Assembly (NCBI RefSeq): GCF_014138285.1
Contig: NZ_JACGXN010000006.1
Span: forward strand, 62,001-126,000
DNA from: Phyllobacterium myrsinacearum
GTDB lineage: Bacteria; Pseudomonadota; Alphaproteobacteria; Rhizobiales; Rhizobiaceae
Length of the DNA: 64,000 nucleotides
Reading direction: 5' to 3'
A program made the position numbers and the translations under genes. Under the pieces are notes generated by a model. It did no database searches. It was not told the DNA's origin and worked only from the letters and a program-made list of their open reading frames with translations. Positions 27,336 through 36,858 of this stretch are shown here, piece after piece (the stretch's first letter is position 1; each line of letters begins with the position of its first letter).

Positions 27336-28217
27336 CTATTTCTGTGAACGTTGCCACGCCGCTGGAGTGAGCCCCGTATGCTGACGGAAAACGCGCGTGA
27401 AATGCGCCTGATCGGCAAAGCCCGCCAGTTCTGCGATGTGGTTGAGGCTGTGGCTGGTTCGCAGCAGCATCTCTTCGATACGCCGGATGCGGATGCTCAT
27501 CTGCCACTGGTGTGGCGGCATTCCGGTGGATGCCTTGAAGGCGTGGCCGAAATGCGATTGTGACAATCCGGTCAGTTCTGCCAGTTCCTGCAAACGGATC
27601 GTCTGCATCCAGTGCGCTTCCATGTAATCGGTGGCACGGCGCAATTGCCATGGCGCAAGCCGGCTGCGCTTGCGCTCGGTCTTGGCCTTGATGTCGAACA
27701 GGACAGAGAACACGGCGATCGCAAGGCTTTCACCGTAGAGCTGATGCAGCGGTTCGTTATTGGCACACTCGCCAGCGAGAAGATTGGCGAGCGACAGGAT
27801 CCGGGCATCGGAAAACATCAGGCGCGGGCGCGTGATGGCCGTCAGGTCGATGTCCTCTCCAAAACGTTTGACGAGGCTTTTCACATTGAAGTGCAGGTCG
27901 ATGTGACGGATGTGTTTCACGTTGTCGAGCCGTGCCCAGAGCGGCATTCCGGCGGGCACATAGCACATGGGATTGGTGACGCCCTCACCGGCCAGATCCT
28001 TGCTCTCGGCGCCAAGCCGTACGTTGAACTTGCCTGTCTTCAAACCATCGAGAACAATGAAAAGCCGCGGGTCTCTGGCCTCGTACTGGCCACTGGCATC
28101 CGGGGCACAATCCACGCTGAAAAGATCAGCCACAACGCCGTCCCAGGAGCGCTGTTGCAGCCCTCCCACGACCGAGAAACCATTGATCTTGGTGCTCATA
28201 CGCGGTTGAAAAGTCAT
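27336..28217 (-). CDS. AraC family regulator adjacent to siderophore receptor
   Basis: A 293-residue protein with a C-terminal double helix-turn-helix AraC domain (L-Q-E-L-A-E-L-T-G-L-S-Q-S-H-F-G-H-A-F-K and I-A-E-L-A-G-F-A-D-Q-A-H-F-T-R-V-F-R), preceded by an unassigned N-terminal sensor domain. Located directly upstream of, and on the same strand as, the TonB receptor, like PchR-type regulators that activate receptor genes on binding the siderophore. No clear Shine-Dalgarno sequence is seen at 28217; M at 28199 is an alternative start. Confidence 0.88.
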   Translation of the reverse strand: MTFQPRMSTKINGFSVVGGLQQRSWDGVVADLFSVDCAPDASGQYEARDPRLFIVLDGLKTGKFNVRLGAESKDLAGEGVTNPMCYVPAGMPLWARLDNVKHIRHIDLHFNVKSLVKRFGEDIDLTAITRPRLMFSDARILSLANLLAGECANNEPLHQLYGESLAIAVFSVLFDIKAKTERKRSRLAPWQLRRATDYMEAHWMQTIRLQELAELTGLSQSHFGHAFKASTGMPPHQWQMSIRIRRIEEMLLRTSHSLNHIAELAGFADQAHFTRVFRQHTGLTPAAWQRSQK

Positions 28218-28444
28218 GCATCTGACTTAAAGTGATCTGAAATAGCACACAACTACAATGATTTAGAACGCTTCCAGAAGGTTTTGCTCTAAGTAAAAAA
28301 ATATGAATAAAGAAATCATCTTTACCAATTGAAATCATTGAACCAATTGGAAACGGGCCCGGATCATCTGCGATCCGGACCCGCTAAGGTTGAAGCCTCA
28401 TTATTTCCGCAACTGTCGCAGCGCCGCAACAATCGCAGGGATAC

Positions 28445-29671
28445 CTAGGCTGGCATTACTGCACTTTCACCCTTCACCTCACGCATGCTCGGCAGGAAGA
28501 TGGTCAGCAGGCCAAGGAATGGCAGGTACGAGCAGATCATATAGACAAAGTCGATGCCCTTGTTGTCAGCGACGACACCGAGAACGGCGGCGGCTATGCC
28601 GGCCATGCCGAAAGCGAAGCCGAAGAAGATACCCGCAATCATGCCAACCCGTCCCGGCACCAGTTCCTGAGCAAACACCACGATGGCCGGGAATGCAGAA
28701 GACAGGATGAGGCCGATGAACACGGTCAGCACACCGGTCCAGAACAGGTTTGCATAGGGCATCAACAGCGTGAAGGGCAGTACGCCAAGGATCGAGAACC
28801 AGATGACGGTCTTGACGCCGATCTTGTCACCGACCAGCCCGCCGCCAATGATGCCGACAGCAGCAGCACCAAGGAACAGGAAGAGCATCAGCTGTGACTG
28901 CTGCACCGTGATGCCGAATTTGTGGATCACATAGAACGTGTAGTAGCTGGATATGCTTGCCAGATAGATGTTCTTGCTGAAAACCAGCAGCGTGAGAATG
29001 ATCAGCGACATCGTCACCTTGCGGCGCGGCAGTTTCAGGGCGCGGCTGGCTGGCGGTTTTTTCGAGTTGGCGGCGCGGTAGCGCTGATACCAGTTACCGA
29101 CCTGATACAGGACGATCATGCCAATCAGTGCTGCTGCCGAGAACCAGGCAATGCTTTGCTGGCCGCGCGGCAGGATGATGAAGGCAGCGAGCAGAGGCCC
29201 GAGCGCCGTACCGAAATTGCCGCCGACCTGAAACAGAGACTGGGCAAGGCCGTGGCGTCCACCGGATGCCAGACGCGCCACACGCGAAGATTCCGGATGG
29301 AAAATGGAAGAGCCAATGCCGATGAAGGCGGCGCCAATCAGCAGCATCGAATAGTGCGTGGCGATCGACAGCAAACCAAGGCCGACGAGCGAAAAGCCCA
29401 TACCGACCGGCAGGGAATAGGGCATCGGACGTTTGTCGGTATAGGTTCCAACCACAGGCTGCAACAGCGAAGCCGTAACCTGGAATGTCAAGGTCAGCAG
29501 GCCAATCTGCTTGAAATCAAGTCCATAATTGGTCTTGAGCATCGGATAGATGGCGGAGAGCATGGACTGCATCATGTCATTGAGCAGATGGCAGAAGCTC
29601 ACGGCAAAAATGATGCCGAAGGCAGTTATTTCAGCGGATGAGCGCTGCGCAGGTAAGGATGTATCGGTCAT
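28445..29671 (-). CDS. MFS transporter, fosmidomycin-resistance (Fsr) family
   Basis: A 408-residue twelve-helix MFS exporter resembling E. coli Fsr: conserved F-C-H-L-L-N-D-M-M-Q-S-M near helix 1, F-H-P-E-S-S-R-V-A-R-L-A-S-G-G in the first half and V-F-A-Q-E-L-V-P-G-R-V-G later. The start is set at M-T-D-T-S (29671); the frame extends 57 codons upstream without homology and into the divergent AraC promoter. Probably regulated by that AraC protein. Confidence 0.9.
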   Translation of the reverse strand: MTDTSLPAQRSSAEITAFGIIFAVSFCHLLNDMMQSMLSAIYPMLKTNYGLDFKQIGLLTLTFQVTASLLQPVVGTYTDKRPMPYSLPVGMGFSLVGLGLLSIATHYSMLLIGAAFIGIGSSIFHPESSRVARLASGGRHGLAQSLFQVGGNFGTALGPLLAAFIILPRGQQSIAWFSAAALIGMIVLYQVGNWYQRYRAANSKKPPASRALKLPRRKVTMSLIILTLLVFSKNIYLASISSYYTFYVIHKFGITVQQSQLMLFLFLGAAAVGIIGGGLVGDKIGVKTVIWFSILGVLPFTLLMPYANLFWTGVLTVFIGLILSSAFPAIVVFAQELVPGRVGMIAGIFFGFAFGMAGIAAAVLGVVADNKGIDFVYMICSYLPFLGLLTIFLPSMREVKGESAVMPA

Positions 29672-29765
29672 ATCGGGCGTTCCATCGGAGAATGAGGGCT
29701 TTGATTGCGTGCTTCGCGTCACCCTTCGCCACCCTGATATACCTGTTGCATGAAACCTGCCTTCG

Positions 29766-29802
29766 TGGTTTGGTCTACTTCTTTCGCGAGTGGGCCAAAC
29801 CA
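29766..29802. promoter_or_regulatory. 8-bp inverted repeat between fsr-like gene and araC
   Basis: TGGTTTGG / CCAAACCA, perfect arms separated by 21 bases, in the region between the divergent MFS and AraC genes. The right arm touches the ATG at 29802, so either it is an autorepression site or the AraC protein starts further downstream (ATG 29826). Confidence 0.45.
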
Positions 29803-30629
29803 TGCTGTATTTGAAATTTCCCGAGATGAGTTTCCACGGCACCGAGCTGGGGCGCGTACATCTGCAGCGGCTTGAGTGGCTCGAGCAGTCGAAGGGGGAT
29901 GTTGTTGCCGGATTGGCACATTATCCCTCCGGATGTCATGTCCCCGAGCATCGTCACAGCCTGTCCCAGTTGCTGCACGCGATGACCGGCGTGGTAATGG
30001 TCACGACCAAATTCGGCCGCTGGATGGTACCGCCACACCATGCCTTGTGGCTTCCGGCCGGGATCGGGCATGCGGTCGATATGCATGGTGATGTCGCCAT
30101 GCATTCCATCTATGTCCGCCCTGAAGCCGTCGAGGGGCTGAAGAGCCATCTGCATGTGGTGGCCCTGACGCCCCTTATGGATACATTGATCCGCGAAGTC
30201 GTGGCCTCGCCTGCGGAACAGGAAACGAGCCCGCGCACGATCTTCATGATGGGGCTGCTCCTGCACGAGATCCCCAATCTGGAAGAACGCCCGCTGGGCC
30301 TGCCTTTCCCGGAGGATGCACGGCTTGCGGCGCTTTGCCGGGGTTTTCTGAAAGACCCCTCGCCTCATACCAATATCGATGGCTGGGCTGATCAGTTGGG
30401 AATGAGCCGCCGCACCTTCACGCGCATCTTCCGCAAGGAAACGGGCTTGAGCCTTTCGACATGGCGGCAGCAGGCGTGTCTGCTGTCAGCCTTGCCGCGT
30501 CTGACCGAAGGCGAGGCGGTAACAAGTGTTGCGCTTGATCTTGGCTACAACAGCGTTCCCGCCTTTACCACCATGTTCAAACGCATGCTGGGAGCCCCTC
30601 CCCGCAATTACCTTCACTCTGCCGCCTGA
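29802..30629 (+). CDS. AraC family regulator with cupin domain, divergent from MFS exporter
   Basis: About 275 residues: N-terminal cupin sensor ([16 protein letters not shown], then [11 protein letters not shown]) and C-terminal AraC DNA-binding domain ([21 protein letters not shown]). Start uncertain: GTG 29790, ATG 29802 or ATG 29826. It likely regulates the divergent Fsr-like exporter. Its 3' end overlaps the convergent metH by 16 bases. Confidence 0.88.
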   Translation: MLYLKFPEMSFHGTELGRVHLQRLEWLEQSKGDVVAGLAHYPSGCHVPEHRHSLSQLLHAMTGVVMVTTKFGRWMVPPHHALWLPAGIGHAVDMHGDVAMHSIYVRPEAVEGLKSHLHVVALTPLMDTLIREVVASPAEQETSPRTIFMMGLLLHEIPNLEERPLGLPFPEDARLAALCRGFLKDPSPHTNIDGWADQLGMSRRTFTRIFRKETGLSLSTWRQQACLLSALPRLTEGEAVTSVALDLGYNSVPAFTTMFKRMLGAPPRNYLHSAA

Positions 30630-33600
30630 ACCCGCGGGGCCGGAACGTAATTGAGGATGGGGCCAAGCCAGCGCTCGACCTCTTCGATCGGCATCGCCTT
30701 GCGCTTGGAATAATCCTCGACCTGATCGCGCTCCACCTTGGCCACGCCGAAATAGTAGGATTCCGGATGGGCGAGATAGATGCCCGAAACGGACGAGCCC
30801 GGCCACATGGCATAACTCTCCGTCAGGCGAACGTTGATCTGCTTTTCTGCGTCAAGCAGGCTGAACAGCGTGTCTTTTTCCGTGTGATCGGGCTGCGCCG
30901 GATAGCCGGGTGCCGGACGGATGCCGCGATAGGGCTCGCCGATCAGTTCGTCTGGCTTCAGGGTCTCATCGGCAGCATAACCCCAGAATTCCTTACGTAC
31001 TTTCTCGTGCATCAATTCGGCAAATGCTTCCGCAAACCGGTCGGCAAGCGCCTTCACCAGAATGGACGAATAATCGTCGTTGGCCCGTTCAAACCGTTCG
31101 GCAATGGCAATTTCCTCGATGCCTGCCGTTACAACGAAACCGCCGATGTAATCCTGTTTTCCGCTCGCCACCGGCGCGACGAAATCCGACAGGGCGACAT
31201 TCGGACGGCCATCACGCTTCGACAGCTGCTGGCGCAGCGTGTACATGGTTGCAAGTTCACTCTTGCGGGTTTCGTCGGTGAACAGACAGATATCATCACC
31301 AACGGTACCGGCTGGCCAGAAACCGATAATGGCTTTCGGATTGAACCATTTCTCGTCGATGATCTTGGTCAGCATGGCCTGTGCATCGGCAAACAATTGC
31401 CGCGCTGCCTCGCCCTGCTTTTCATCCTGTAGAATAGCCGGATAGCGGCCCTTCAACTCCCACGTCTGGAAGAACGGTGTCCAGTCGATATACCGCGACA
31501 ATTCCTCGAGGTCGTAATTTTCAAATACCCGAGTTCCCAAGAACGATGGCTTCGGTGGTTCATAGCCCGACCAGTCGATCTTGTGTGCATTCGCCCGCGC
31601 CTTTTCCAGCGACAGCCGCTGCTTGTCGGCCTCGTTGCGGGCATGGGTCTCGGCCACCTTGGTGTATTCGCTGCGGATGTTATCGACAAAGCCGCCCTTG
31701 GTGTCCGGCGAGAGAAGCTGGGAGACGACACCGACAGCACGGCTCGCATCGGTCACATAGACCGTCTGCCCCTTGTGATAGCGCGGGTTGATCTTCACCG
31801 CCGTATGCACGCGGCTTGTCGTGGCCCCGCCGATCAGCAGCGGAATGTTGAACCCTTCGCGCTCCATCTCGGATGCCACATGCACCATCTCATCGAGCGA
31901 TGGTGTAATCAGTCCGGACAGGCCGATAATGTCGACATTGAGCTCTTTTGCAGTCTGCAGGATCTTGGTGGCAGGCACCATGACGCCGAGGTCGATGATC
32001 TCGTAATTGTTGCAGGCGAGAACGACGCCAACAATATTCTTGCCGATGTCGTGCACGTCACCCTTGACCGTCGCCATCAGCACCTTGCCGGCGCTTTCAC
32101 GTTCGCCCGTGCCGCCATTGGCAAGCTTTTCCGCTTCCATATGCGGCAGAAGCAAAGCCACAGCCTGTTTCATCACGCGGGCAGATTTCACCACCTGCGG
32201 CAGGAACATCTTGCCGGCACCGAAGAGATCGCCGACCACATTCATGCCGGCCATCAGCGGGCCTTCGATCACATGCAGCGGCCGAGCGGAACCAAGCCTC
32301 GCCTCTTCCGTGTCAACATCAATGAATTCGGTGATACCATTGACCAGAGCGTGGGAAATGCGGTCCGCCACGCTCCATTCGCGCCAGGCGAGATCGCGCT
32401 CACGCGCTTCCTTGCCTGCTGATCCCTTGTAGCGCTCGGCCAAATCCAGCAGCCGTTCTGTCCCGTCGTCGCGGCGGTTGAGCACGACATCTTCGCAGGC
32501 CTCGCGCAATTCCGGATCAATGGACTCATAGACCGCCAGCTGTCCGGCATTGACGATGCCCATGTCCATGCCGACCTGGATCGCATGATAAAGAAATACC
32601 GCATGCATGGCTTCACGAACGGGCTCATTGCCGCGGAACGAGAAGGACAGGTTTGAGATGCCGCCGGAGATATGCACATGCGGCAGCGTTTCGGTGATCT
32701 GACGCGTCGCCTCGATAAATGCAACGCCATAGCCATTGTGTTCCTCGATACCCGTGGCAACAGCAAACACATTCGGATCGAAGATAATATCCTCAGGCGG
32801 GAAACCCGCCTCCTTGGTCAGAAGCTCATAGGCGCGGGTACAGATCTCGACCTTGCGCTCCAGCGTGTCAGCCTGCCCTTCCGTATCGAAGGCCATGACC
32901 ACGACGGCGGCACCATAAGCACGGACGCGTTTGGCATGATGAAGGAAAGCTTCCTCGCCTTCCTTCATGGAGATGGAGTTGACGAGCGGCTTACCCTGTA
33001 CGCATTTCAAACCGGCCTCGATGACGTCCCACTTGGAACTGTCGATCATGACGGGTACGCGGGCGATATCCGGCTCGGCGGCAATGAGGTTGAGGAACTC
33101 GACCATCGCCTTTTCGCTGTCGATCAGGCCTTCATCCATGTTGATGTCGATGATCTGCGCGCCATTGGCCACCTGATCGCGTGCGACGTCGAGCGCTGTC
33201 GCAAAGTCGCCTGCGGTGATCAGCTTGCGGAACTTGGCCGAACCGGTGATGTTGGTGCGCTCGCCGACATTGACGAACGGAATGTCCTTGGTCAGCGTGA
33301 ACGGCTCAAGGCCGGACAGACGCATATGCGTGGAGATTTCCGGAATCTGGCGCGGCGGATATTTGCTGACAGCTTCGGCAATCGCCCGGATATGATCCGG
33401 CGTCGAACCGCAACAGCCGCCGACGATATTCAGCAACCCCTCCTTGGCAAAGCCTTCCAGCTGTTCCGCCATGGCCTCGGGAGTCTCGTCATACTGCCCG
33501 AATTCGTTGGGAAGACCGGCATTCGGATAGGCGCAGACGAACGTGTCGGCCACACTGGAGATTTCAGCCAGATGGGCGCGCATCGCATTGGCGCCGAGCG

Positions 33601-34390
33601 CACAGTTGAGGCCGATGGTGAATGGCTCCGCATGGCGCACGGAATGCCAGAACGCCGTCGGCGTCTGCCCGGACAAGGTGCGGCCTGAGAGATCAGTGAT
33701 CGTGCCGGAGATCATAATGGGCAAAGTAACGCCCTTTTCCTCGAACACTTCCTGCGTAGCAAACACCGCCGCCTTGGCATTCAGCGTGTCGAAGATCGTC
33801 TCGATCAGGATAATATCGGCCCCGCCGTCCATCAGGCCGCGCACCTGATCCGCATAGGCAATGCGCAGATCATCAAAGGTGACCGCCCGATAGCCGGGAT
33901 TGTTCACGTCAGGCGAAATGGACGCAGTGCGGTTCGTCGGTCCGAGTGCCCCGGCCACGAAGCGGCGTTTTCCATCCTTCTGTTCGGCCTTGATCGCCGC
34001 GCGGCGGGCAAGACGTGCGCCATCGCGGTTCAGCTCATAGACGACCTCTTCCATGCTGTAATCAGCCTGGGCGATGGTCGTGGACGAGAACGTGTTGGTT
34101 TCGAGAATGTCTGCACCAGCCATGGCATAGGCATAGTGGATGTCCTCGATAGCCTGGGGCTGCGTCAGAATCAGAAGATCATTGTTACCCTGCAGGTGAC
34201 AGGAGCAATCGGTAAAGCGGTCGCCGCGAAAATCATCCTCGTTCAGGCTCAAGCCCTGAATCTGCGTGCCCATGGCCCCGTCGAGAATCAGGATGCGCTC
34301 CTGCGCCGCTTTGGTCAGCGCTTCAAACACCTCCGAGCCATCCCGTGGAGCGCCCATGGGACCGAACAGATTATCGACTGCAATGTTCAT
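30614..34390 (-). CDS. metH: Cobalamin-dependent methionine synthase
   Basis: A 1258-residue four-module MetH transferring a methyl group from methyltetrahydrofolate to homocysteine. Homocysteine/Zn domain: G-A-M-G-T-Q at the N-terminus, Cys in G-L-N-C-A-L-G and G-G-C-C-G-S (residue about 322). Pterin domain begins F-V-N-V-G-E-R-T-N. The B12 domain has D-V-H-D-I-G-K-N (residue about 777; His is the lower cobalt ligand). The C-terminal AdoMet reactivation domain contains [12 protein letters not shown]. Full length. A perfect palindrome upstream (34436-34455) is a likely operator. It is neighbour to cobF and a B12 riboswitch operon. Confidence 0.97.
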   Translation of the reverse strand: MNIAVDNLFGPMGAPRDGSEVFEALTKAAQERILILDGAMGTQIQGLSLNEDDFRGDRFTDCSCHLQGNNDLLILTQPQAIEDIHYAYAMAGADILETNTFSSTTIAQADYSMEEVVYELNRDGARLARRAAIKAEQKDGKRRFVAGALGPTNRTASISPDVNNPGYRAVTFDDLRIAYADQVRGLMDGGADIILIETIFDTLNAKAAVFATQEVFEEKGVTLPIMISGTITDLSGRTLSGQTPTAFWHSVRHAEPFTIGLNCALGANAMRAHLAEISSVADTFVCAYPNAGLPNEFGQYDETPEAMAEQLEGFAKEGLLNIVGGCCGSTPDHIRAIAEAVSKYPPRQIPEISTHMRLSGLEPFTLTKDIPFVNVGERTNITGSAKFRKLITAGDFATALDVARDQVANGAQIIDINMDEGLIDSEKAMVEFLNLIAAEPDIARVPVMIDSSKWDVIEAGLKCVQGKPLVNSISMKEGEEAFLHHAKRVRAYGAAVVVMAFDTEGQADTLERKVEICTRAYELLTKEAGFPPEDIIFDPNVFAVATGIEEHNGYGVAFIEATRQITETLPHVHISGGISNLSFSFRGNEPVREAMHAVFLYHAIQVGMDMGIVNAGQLAVYESIDPELREACEDVVLNRRDDGTERLLDLAERYKGSAGKEARERDLAWREWSVADRISHALVNGITEFIDVDTEEARLGSARPLHVIEGPLMAGMNVVGDLFGAGKMFLPQVVKSARVMKQAVALLLPHMEAEKLANGGTGERESAGKVLMATVKGDVHDIGKNIVGVVLACNNYEIIDLGVMVPATKILQTAKELNVDIIGLSGLITPSLDEMVHVASEMEREGFNIPLLIGGATTSRVHTAVKINPRYHKGQTVYVTDASRAVGVVSQLLSPDTKGGFVDNIRSEYTKVAETHARNEADKQRLSLEKARANAHKIDWSGYEPPKPSFLGTRVFENYDLEELSRYIDWTPFFQTWELKGRYPAILQDEKQGEAARQLFADAQAMLTKIIDEKWFNPKAIIGFWPAGTVGDDICLFTDETRKSELATMYTLRQQLSKRDGRPNVALSDFVAPVASGKQDYIGGFVVTAGIEEIAIAERFERANDDYSSILVKALADRFAEAFAELMHEKVRKEFWGYAADETLKPDELIGEPYRGIRPAPGYPAQPDHTEKDTLFSLLDAEKQINVRLTESYAMWPGSSVSGIYLAHPESYYFGVAKVERDQVEDYSKRKAMPIEEVERWLGPILNYVPAPRVQAAE

Positions 34391-34435
34391 AACTCAAACG
34401 CCTCTTGGCCATCTTGGGATGAGAAGCATAAACTC

Positions 34436-34455
34436 ACATAAAGATATCTTTATGT
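34436..34455. promoter_or_regulatory. Perfect 20-bp palindrome upstream of metH (SahR-like site)
   Basis: Two perfect 10-base arms (ACATAAAGAT and its complement) 45 bases before the metH start. From memory, palindromes with this AAGATATCTT core lie upstream of methionine-cycle genes in alphaproteobacteria and are bound by the ArsR-family S-adenosylhomocysteine sensor SahR. No such regulator gene is in the window. Confidence 0.65.
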
Positions 34456-34535
34456 CAACAAATCAATTCTATTGGCGGCACGTTCTGTCGTAGCTGCGGC
34501 ATCCTGTCATGAGCAGCCAAGACGCCTGCAATACG

Positions 34536-35300
34536 CTAATTTTGGTCGGGCCGTTTCAACAAATACGTATCCATGATCCAGCCTTTTTGTTGCCGTGCGA
34601 CAGTGCGCAGCCGTTCGATCTCATCGACAACATCACGCAACCGCCCGGAAAGAAGAATCTCGTCTTCCGTGCCGACATAGGCACCCCAATAGATGTCGAC
34701 GTCTTCCTTGATGTTTTTGAACGCGCCATCGCCATCGAGCATGACGACAATGCTTTCCGAATTGTTGGGAAACCCCTCCTCCAGCTTGCGACCCGTGGTG
34801 ATGGTGATGGATTCGCCGATACGGTTGAGGACGACCTTGTGTTTCGCCGTCAGCGCCTGAATGGCGGTTATGCCCGGTATCACGTCATATTCCAGCTCGA
34901 AGCCACCCTTGGCATTGAGCCGATCGAGAATCCGCAGCGTGCTGTCATAGAGTGACGGATCACCCCAGACGAGAAACGCCCCGCACTCGCCGTCACCAAG
35001 TTCCTCAAGCAGCAGATGCTCATAGGTCGCCTCGACCTTGTCGTGCCAATCTTCGACACTGGCGCGATAGGTTGAAGACGGCTTATGACGGACGGGCGTT
35101 TCAAAATCGACCATGCGGTAGTCGTGGTCAGTGATAAAGCGCTCGCAAATCTCGCGGCGGATACGCGCAAGCTGTTCCTTCTGGGCACCCTTGTCCGGAA
35201 TGAAAAACACATCGACCTGATTGAGCGCATTGACCGCCTGAATGGTGACGTAATCGGGGTTTCCAGCCCCGATGCCGATGATGAGAACCTTCCGTTTCAT
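34536..35300 (-). CDS. cobF: Precorrin-6A synthase (deacetylating)
   Basis: A 254-residue tetrapyrrole methylase of the aerobic B12 pathway; CobF methylates C-1 of the corrin precursor and releases acetate. N-terminal K-V-L-I-I-G-I-G-A-G-N-P-D-Y-V-T matches the SAM-binding P-loop, and F-L-V-W-G-D-P-S-L-Y-D-S-T is the second methylase motif. The start at 35300 overlaps the stop of the preceding 71-residue gene (ATGA), and homology begins exactly there, although the frame is open to 35360. It is placed in the ribonucleotide reductase operon, away from any other cob gene seen here. Confidence 0.92.
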   Translation of the reverse strand: MKRKVLIIGIGAGNPDYVTIQAVNALNQVDVFFIPDKGAQKEQLARIRREICERFITDHDYRMVDFETPVRHKPSSTYRASVEDWHDKVEATYEHLLLEELGDGECGAFLVWGDPSLYDSTLRILDRLNAKGGFELEYDVIPGITAIQALTAKHKVVLNRIGESITITTGRKLEEGFPNNSESIVVMLDGDGAFKNIKEDVDIYWGAYVGTEDEILLSGRLRDVVDEIERLRTVARQQKGWIMDTYLLKRPDQN

Positions 35301-35512
35301 TGCTTGGTCTGCGAGCTCTGCGGCCGGGCCGATGCTTTCTTCTCGCGGATCAGTGCACAAAAGAGGTCATGCAGTCGTTTGGCACCCGGATGGCTGGCAT
35401 AGGACTGCAGCCGTGCAACCTCGGCACTGGCTGCAACGACAAGATCGGCATTCCTCGGCTGGTGCATCAGCCACGCGACGAATACGTCTTCGGGAGCGGG
35501 CATCGTGTTCAT
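35297..35512 (-). CDS. 71-residue protein of unknown function in the nrdAB-cobF operon
   Basis: A small protein not recognised, with N-terminal [16 protein letters not shown] and a basic tail. No signal peptide or transmembrane segment. Its ATG shares a base with the nrdB stop (TGATG) and its stop overlaps the cobF start (ATGA), so it is translationally coupled on both sides; this supports it being real. Position suggests a role with the reductase or with B12 synthesis. The frame is open upstream to 35608 inside nrdB, but that part is not credible. Confidence 0.75.
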   Translation of the reverse strand: MNTMPAPEDVFVAWLMHQPRNADLVVAASAEVARLQSYASHPGAKRLHDLFCALIREKKASARPQSSQTKQ

Positions 35513-36651
35513 CAATCCCATGCCAGCGCTCCACCGTTCTGGTACTCGATAACCCGGGTTTCGAAGAAGTTCTTTTCCTTCTTCAGATCCATGGCTTCCG
35601 ACATCCACGGGAACGGATTGTCCGTATCAGGGAAAACCTGGGCGAGGCCAAGCTGGGCACAGCGGCGGTTGGCGATGAAGTGCATATAGGTTTCACACAG
35701 GGCAGCATTCAGCCCGAGGAAACCGCGTGGCATCGTATCGCGGCCGTAGGAAGCCTCGAGTTCTGCGGCATCCCGGATCATCCCGCGCAATTCTTCGGTG
35801 AAGGCTTTCGTCCACAGATGCGGATTCTCGTGACGGATCTGGTTGATCACGTCGATACCGAAATTCATGTGGATGCTCTCGTCGCGCAGGATGTACTGAT
35901 ACTGTTCGGCAATGCCGACCATCTTGTTGCGTCGGCCGAGCGACAGGATCTGGGCAAAGCCCGTATAGAACCACATGCCTTCGAAAATGACGTAGAAAGC
36001 CACGAGATCACGCAGAAATTGCTGGTCCATCTCCGGTGTGCCGGTTTTGAAGTCGGGATTGTCGAGGTTCTGCGTGTGCTTGAGCGCCCATGCCGCCTTG
36101 TCGGTGATGGAAGGCACTTCGCGGTACATGTTGAAAAGCTCACCCTCATCAAGGCCAAGGCTTTCGACAATATACTGGAACGTATGGGTATGAACGGCTT
36201 CTTCGAAAGCCTGACGCAGCAAATACTGGCGGCATTCCGGATTAGTCAGGTGCCGATAGATGGCCAGCACAATATTGTTGGCAACAAGTGACTCGGATGC
36301 CGCGAAGAAACCGAGATTGCGCTTGATCATGCGGCGTTCGTCATCAGTCAGCCCATCCTTGGATTTCCACAGGGCGATATCCGCCTGCATCGATACCTCA
36401 GTCGGCATCCAGTGATTGTTGCAGCCGTTAAGGTATTTCTCCCAGGCCCAGTGATATTTGAGCGGCAGCAACTGATTGACGTCGGCACGTGAGTTGATCA
36501 TCGCCTTGTCATCGACGCGTACACGGCCACCGCCGCGTACGATATCGCCAAGACCCGTGGCATCGGCGGCGGGTGCCTGATCCGGTGCAAGGGCGGGGTG
36601 GATGGCGCGTGCCGAGTTGGCGGCAGCTTCGGTGTTGGTCCAGTCAAGCAT
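35512..36651 (-). CDS. nrdB: Ribonucleotide reductase R2 subunit, class Ic-like (Tyr-less)
   Basis: A 379-residue ferritin-like beta subunit providing the radical initiator for NrdA. Metal ligands by alignment to E. coli R2: E120 (first ligand, Glu instead of Asp), E151, H154, E224, E258, H261. The residue four after H154, which is the radical Tyr in class Ia, is F158 (stretch E-A-V-H-T-H-T-F). Spacing 120-151-154-158 is identical to E. coli 84-115-118-122 and to Chlamydia 89-120-123-127. Glu plus Phe are the hallmarks of class Ic enzymes with a Mn/Fe cofactor. A C-terminal Tyr (Y370) for radical transfer is kept. AAGGA precedes the ATG. Confidence 0.95.
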   Translation of the reverse strand: MLDWTNTEAAANSARAIHPALAPDQAPAADATGLGDIVRGGGRVRVDDKAMINSRADVNQLLPLKYHWAWEKYLNGCNNHWMPTEVSMQADIALWKSKDGLTDDERRMIKRNLGFFAASESLVANNIVLAIYRHLTNPECRQYLLRQAFEEAVHTHTFQYIVESLGLDEGELFNMYREVPSITDKAAWALKHTQNLDNPDFKTGTPEMDQQFLRDLVAFYVIFEGMWFYTGFAQILSLGRRNKMVGIAEQYQYILRDESIHMNFGIDVINQIRHENPHLWTKAFTEELRGMIRDAAELEASYGRDTMPRGFLGLNAALCETYMHFIANRRCAQLGLAQVFPDTDNPFPWMSEAMDLKKEKNFFETRVIEYQNGGALAWD

Positions 36652-36691
36652 GTTGTCAGTCCTTGTTGTTATTGATGTTGAGAACTGGAGC

Positions 36692-36850
36692 ACCCCCCTC
36701 TGGGCTGTCGCCCATCTCGCCCACAAGGGGGGAGATCAGCCTTCATCAATATTTCCATCCGGTGGCATTATTGCCAAACCAAGTGAGATGGCTGGTATCG
36801 ATGTGATCTCCCCCCTTGTGGGGGAGATGCCCGACAGGGCAGAGGGGGGT
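36692..36850. repeat. RIME-like intergenic mosaic repeat, copy 1
   Basis: Two long inverted arms of about 47 bases (36692-36738 and 36804-36850) rich in CCCCCCTCTG...GGGGGGAGATCA flank a central spacer of about 65 bases. It lies between nrdA and nrdB and would form a long hairpin in the operon mRNA. A second copy (48200-48357) shares both arms and the inner ends of the spacer. It resembles the Rhizobium-specific intergenic mosaic elements (RIME); family naming is from memory. Confidence 0.9.
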
Positions 36851-36858
36851 GCATAATT

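Noticed and set aside
32672-33688. 338-codon plus-strand frame inside metH
   Set aside because: Antisense to the highly conserved methionine synthase sequence; no ribosome site or motif.
34391-34535. Possible SAM or cobalamin riboswitch upstream of metH
   Set aside because: No aptamer consensus was seen in the 145 bases; only the 20-bp palindrome stands out.
35272-36291. 339-codon plus-strand frame across nrdB and the 71-residue gene
   Set aside because: Antisense shadow of nrdB; nothing recognisable.
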